From the NCBI GenBank assembly GCA_023264975.1, contig JAHFUS010000019.1:1-56561 (forward strand): a stretch of DNA of 56,561 nt, given 5' to 3'. Below, piece by piece: positions 53,389 through 56,561 of this stretch. The DNA comes from Actinomycetes bacterium (GTDB taxonomy: Bacteria; Actinomycetota; Acidimicrobiia; Acidimicrobiales; GCA-2861595). The notes below the pieces were generated by a model. It made no database searches. It worked only from the letters and a program-made list of their open reading frames with translations, and was not told the DNA's origin. A program made the translations under genes and the position numbers. Positions within the stretch are counted from its first letter, which is position 1. Each line of letters opens with the position of its first letter.

Positions 53389-55920
53389 CTACGCCCAGAC
53401 CACACAGCCCATCTCGACCGGCGTGGCCAGGTCGGGGTGGGCGGGGACGACCCGCACGGTGAACCCGTAGCGGCCGGCCTGCTCCACGTTGAAGGAGCCC
53501 TCGAAGCGGACGGGGCCGGCAGCGGTGTCGGGACCTTCGTGGGTCATGGCAACCTTGGTGGGCGTCACGATCTCGTCGTTGTGCCCCACCGGGCCGTAGA
53601 TGAGCTGCACGGCGACGTCGTTGGGCTTCAGCGCCCCGAGCGACACCACCGCACGCACCACCCGCTCGGTACCGAGGTCGGCCACGGCGGCGTCGCTCTC
53701 CACGGTGTCGAGCCGCACGTCGCCCCACTGGGCGAGGACGCGCTTCTTCCATACCGTCAGCGCCCTGGCCCGGGCGTAGTTCTCGGCCCCGATGACGTCG
53801 GCCCTCGCCGCGGTGGGCTCGTACATCTGCTCCACGTAGTCGCGCACCATGCGCGAGGCGGTGACGCGCGGACCGAGCGAGATCAGCGACGACCGGATCC
53901 TCCGCACCCAGCGGCGGGGCACCAGTCCCTCCACCCGCTCGTAGAACAGCGGGACGATCTGGTGCTCGAGGAGGTCGAACAGGCTGTTGGCCTCGACTTC
54001 GTCGCGGCGGGCGATGTCGTCGTACGTCTCGGCCGACGAGATGGCCCAGCCGTTCTCGCCGTCGAACATCTCGTCCCACCAGCCGTCCTTGATGGAGCAG
54101 TTGAGGGCGCCGTTGAGGGCGGCTTTCTCGCCGCTCGTGCCGCACGCCTCCAGCGGGCGGCGGGGCGTGTTGAGCCACACGTCCGAGCCCTGGAGCAGGG
54201 TGCGGGCCACGGCGATGTCGTAGTCCTCCACGAAGGCGATCCGGTGGCGCACCTCGGGATCGCGGGAGAACTGCACGATCTGGCGGATCATCTCCTTGCC
54301 GATGTCGTCCGCCGGGTGGGCCTTGCCGGCGAAGACGATCTGCATGGGCCGGTCCGTCGACAGGAGTAGGGCCTTCAGCCGCTCAGGCTGCGACAGGAGC
54401 AGGGTGGCCCGCTTGTAGGCGGCGAAACGGCGCGCAAATCCGATGGTGAGCACGCGAGCGTCGAACACCTCGTCGCACCACGCCACGTCCGACTCGCTCA
54501 CGCCCCGAGCCAGCGCCGAATCCCGCAGGCGCTGGCGCACGAAGCCCACCAGGCGGTCGCGGTTCTGGTCGCGGACGCGCCACAACTCGTCGTCGCGAGC
54601 GCCCTCGATCCGGCTCCACATGCCGGGGTCGGCCTCCTCCCAGGCGGGGACGAGGTGGCGGGACAGGAGGTCGTCCATGTCGTCGGACACCCAGGTGCGG
54701 GCGTGGACGCCGTTGGTGACCGAACCGATCGGCGCCTCCTCGGGCGGGATGTTGGGCCAGAGCGCCGAGAACATCGACCGGCTCACCACGCCGTGCAGCT
54801 TGGCCACGCCATTCGACATCCCGGCCAGGCGCAGACCCATCACCGCCATGTTGAACGGTGCGTCGACCGGCTCGCCGGGGAAGTGCCCGATGGCCATGAG
54901 CTCGTCGAAGCGCAGGCCGCAGTCGGCCGTCCACTTCTCGAAGTACCGCTCCATGAGCTCACGGGGGAAGCGGTCGATGCCGGCCGGCACGGGAGTGTGG
55001 GTGGTGAAGATGGTCGCAGAGCGGACCGCTTCCACCGCTTCGGCGAAGGTCATCCCCTCGGACGTGATCAGCCGGCGGATCCGCTCCAGGCCGAGGAAGC
55101 CGGCGTGGCCCTCGTTGGTGTGGAAGACCTGGGTGGTCTCGCCCACCGCGTCGAGGGCGCGAACGCCGCCGATGCCGAGGAGGATCTCCTGGCGCAGGCG
55201 GTGCTCGGTGCCGCCGCCGTAGAGGCGGTCCGTGACCACCCGGCCGTCGGGGTCGTTGTCGTCGATGTCGGCGTCGAGCAGGTACAGCCGCACCCGGCCC
55301 ACGTCGGCCCGCCAGATCTGGGCGGCCAGCTCGGTGCCGGCCAGGTCGACGCTCACCCGCGCCCCCTCCACCAGGGTTAGGGCCATGGCGTGGGGGTCGA
55401 GGCTCGGGTAGCGCTCCTGCTGCCACCCGTCGGCGTTCAGCTCCTGGCTGAAGTAGCCCTGACGGTAGAACAGGCCGACCCCGACGAGGGGGACGCCCAG
55501 CGCGCTGGCCGCCTTGAGGTGGTCGCCGGCCAGGACGCCGAGGCCGCCCGAATACTGGGGCAGGGCTTCGGCGATGCCGAACTCGGGGGAGAAGTAGGCC
55601 ACCGATCGCAGGGCGCCGGCGGGCCGGTCGGAGAACCACGAGGGCGCGCTCAGGTTGGCCTTCAGGTCGCTGTGGACTTCGGTGAGGAAGCTGAGGAAGG
55701 CCCGGTCGACGCTGAGTGCCTCCAACCGGTCGCGGCCCACCAGGCCCAGCAGGCGGACGGGATCGTGGCCCGTGACCTCCCAGGCGGCCGGGTCGATCCA
55801 GCGGAACAGGTTGCGGGTGTGCCCGTCCCACGACCACTGGAGGTTCATGGCGAGTTCGTGCAGAGGCGCCAGGGCGGGGGGGAGTTTGGCCCGGACCGTA
55901 AAGCTGCGCAGTGCCTTCAT
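53389..55920 (-). CDS. glgP: Alpha-glucan (glycogen/maltodextrin) phosphorylase with DUF3417
   Basis: Releases glucose 1-phosphate from alpha-1,4-glucans using pyridoxal phosphate. 843 residues. An N-terminal DUF3417 domain (about 10-120, LPPALAPLHELAMNLQWSWD) marks the short GlgP type of actinobacteria and thermophiles. AYFSPEFGIAEALPQYSGGL begins the catalytic part; HTNEGHAGFLGLERI and FTTHTPVPAGIDRFP follow, and the PLP-binding Lys lies in ACGTSGEKAALNGAL. The C-terminal 80 residues form a beta-sandwich-like extension. ATG 55920 is 7 nt from a -10 box. Confidence 0.95.
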   Translation of the reverse strand: MKALRSFTVRAKLPPALAPLHELAMNLQWSWDGHTRNLFRWIDPAAWEVTGHDPVRLLGLVGRDRLEALSVDRAFLSFLTEVHSDLKANLSAPSWFSDRPAGALRSVAYFSPEFGIAEALPQYSGGLGVLAGDHLKAASALGVPLVGVGLFYRQGYFSQELNADGWQQERYPSLDPHAMALTLVEGARVSVDLAGTELAAQIWRADVGRVRLYLLDADIDDNDPDGRVVTDRLYGGGTEHRLRQEILLGIGGVRALDAVGETTQVFHTNEGHAGFLGLERIRRLITSEGMTFAEAVEAVRSATIFTTHTPVPAGIDRFPRELMERYFEKWTADCGLRFDELMAIGHFPGEPVDAPFNMAVMGLRLAGMSNGVAKLHGVVSRSMFSALWPNIPPEEAPIGSVTNGVHARTWVSDDMDDLLSRHLVPAWEEADPGMWSRIEGARDDELWRVRDQNRDRLVGFVRQRLRDSALARGVSESDVAWCDEVFDARVLTIGFARRFAAYKRATLLLSQPERLKALLLSTDRPMQIVFAGKAHPADDIGKEMIRQIVQFSRDPEVRHRIAFVEDYDIAVARTLLQGSDVWLNTPRRPLEACGTSGEKAALNGALNCSIKDGWWDEMFDGENGWAISSAETYDDIARRDEVEANSLFDLLEHQIVPLFYERVEGLVPRRWVRRIRSSLISLGPRVTASRMVRDYVEQMYEPTAARADVIGAENYARARALTVWKKRVLAQWGDVRLDTVESDAAVADLGTERVVRAVVSLGALKPNDVAVQLIYGPVGHNDEIVTPTKVAMTHEGPDTAAGPVRFEGSFNVEQAGRYGFTVRVVPAHPDLATPVEMGCVVWA

Positions 55921-55927
55921 CCGGTGG

Positions 55928-55933
55928 ACGCTA
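55928..55933 (-). promoter_or_regulatory. -10 box of a leaderless glgP transcript
   Basis: TAGCGT on the minus strand, 7 nt before ATG 55920, the same box and spacing as at mog. Confidence 0.6.
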
Positions 55934-56055
55934 CCGGGCTTCCCGCCGCCCCTGGCGTGGGCCGGAAAAGCCCGCTTCAGTGCGGCGCGGCTGGGGCGGC
56001 CCGGCCCGCTGCGCTCGATCGGGGCCGCACGTCGATCGGCGCCGGCCCCCGTGCG

Positions 56056-56061
56056 TATCCT
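56056..56061 (+). promoter_or_regulatory. -10 box of a leaderless YbaY-like gene transcript
   Basis: TATCCT ends 6 nt before GTG 56068. Confidence 0.55.
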
Positions 56062-56067
56062 GGCGTC

Positions 56068-56427
56068 GTGAACGTCGCCGTACGGGTCGTGCTCGCCTCG
56101 GACGACGACCAGCGGCCCGCTCCCGGGACCCCGGTCCGCGTCGAGCTCCGGGACACCACCTTGGCCGACGCCCCGAGCACACTGGTGGCTGCCACCGACG
56201 GCGTGTTGGAGCGCGACGGCGACGAGCTGGTGGCCGACACCGTGATCGACGTGGACGACGACGCCTTCACACCGCAGACCGCCCTCACGTTGTGGGCCCG
56301 CTCGGGCGACACCGCCCGGCGGGGCGTCGCCCGCGGCGACTGGGTCACGATGCAGTCGCACCCCGTTCGGCGCGCCGACGTGTACGGCGAAGGCCCCATC
56401 GAGATCACCCTCCGCCCCGTGCGCTGA
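56068..56427 (+). CDS. YbaY-like small beta protein without signal peptide
   Basis: 119 residues. VRVVLASDDDQRPAPGTPVR opens a beta sandwich; VELRDTTLADAPSTLVAAT matches the V.L.D.SLADAP segment of the YbaY family (PF09619), and the end, GPIEITLRPVR, fits its last strand. YbaY members in proteobacteria are lipoproteins; this one lacks a signal peptide or lipobox and so would be cytoplasmic. Function unknown. GTG chosen for its spacing from the -10 box; longer frames upstream are out of register with any promoter. Confidence 0.6.
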   Translation: MNVAVRVVLASDDDQRPAPGTPVRVELRDTTLADAPSTLVAATDGVLERDGDELVADTVIDVDDDAFTPQTALTLWARSGDTARRGVARGDWVTMQSHPVRRADVYGEGPIEITLRPVR

Positions 56428-56440
56428 GGCGGCGGCCTAG

Positions 56441-56561
56441 CTAGTAGGGGGCGACGGGCCGGCGGTGGGCGGCAGGCGGCTCGGCCAGCCACCCGGCGAC
56501 GGCATCGGTAATCGGCAGGCCGCAGCGGTGCTCGGCGAACAGGAACTCGCCCGCCGTGTTG
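56441..56561 (-). CDS. C-terminal end of an unidentified minus-strand gene (5' partial)
   Basis: The minus-strand frame is open from the window edge to TAG at 56443-56441 and reads NTAGEFLFAEHRCGLPITDA, then VAGWLAEPPAAHRRPVAPY. The residue mix and codon use (C/G third positions) fit a real gene. It converges on the YbaY-like gene with a 13-nt gap. Too little is visible for a function. Confidence 0.5.
   Translation of the reverse strand, partial: NTAGEFLFAEHRCGLPITDAVAGWLAEPPAAHRRPVAPY

Overview
The window is very GC-rich (about 70% by eye) and almost fully coding. Its housekeeping genes point to the Actinomycetota, most likely the class Acidimicrobiia or a close relative. The supporting signs are an actinobacterial integration host factor (mihF) between pyrF and gmk, a PriA without helicase motifs, a MurA with Asp in place of the catalytic Cys, a GlpX-type fructose bisphosphatase, a GlgP of the DUF3417 type, and many start codons lying 5-8 nt after a TANNNT -10 box (leaderless transcription). 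No rRNA, tRNA, insertion sequence, phage gene or CRISPR array was recognised.

Layout. 1-3033: tail of a type IV pilus assembly operon (a PilM-PilN fusion, PilO, a PilP-like protein). 3183-6376: shikimate genes aroK, aroB, aroQ, then an M24 aminopeptidase. 6395-9177: efp, nusB and an O-antigen-ligase/TPR membrane protein. 9165-18499: a decayed PIN-domain gene, then a pyrimidine operon pyrR-pyrB-pyrC-carA-carB-pyrD-pyrF behind a PyrR-binding RNA leader. Together these genes take bicarbonate, glutamine and aspartate to UMP. 18576-18734: a tiny secreted protein on the minus strand. 18954-24460: mihF, gmk, rpoZ, coaBC, metK, priA. 24503-27607: an exported orphan protein, def, fmt, rsmB. 27715-32783: mog, a small protein, the riboflavin genes ribD-ribE-ribBA-ribH, hisG and a divergent cold-shock-domain protein. 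32883-40192: a minus-strand DUF1844-like protein sharing a divergent promoter with infC-rpmI-rplT, then an rRNA methylase, an orphan histidine kinase, pheS and pheT.

40333-44158 holds a membrane protein and a minus-strand set: meaB, a NifU-type Fe-S scaffold, a DUF2237 protein and murA. 44159-46836: an M20 peptidase and an MFS transporter. 46861-52267 (minus): an alpha/beta hydrolase, a protein with a J-domain-like C-terminus, a zinc-ribbon protein, an S9 peptidase and an acyl-CoA mutase large subunit whose specificity residues match isobutyryl-CoA mutase rather than methylmalonyl-CoA mutase. 52306-56561: glpX, glgP (minus), a YbaY-like protein and a truncated minus-strand gene.

The more unusual signals are mostly in expression control. 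The pyr leader combines a PyrR-binding hairpin, a seven-codon ORF and a terminator that may lie inside pyrR. infC appears to start at ATC, and at least three genes seem to start at CTG. A palindromic -10 box appears to serve both strands. A family of about 50-bp hairpins, varied by compensatory changes, marks gene ends throughout. All are read directly from sequence; their functions are inferred.
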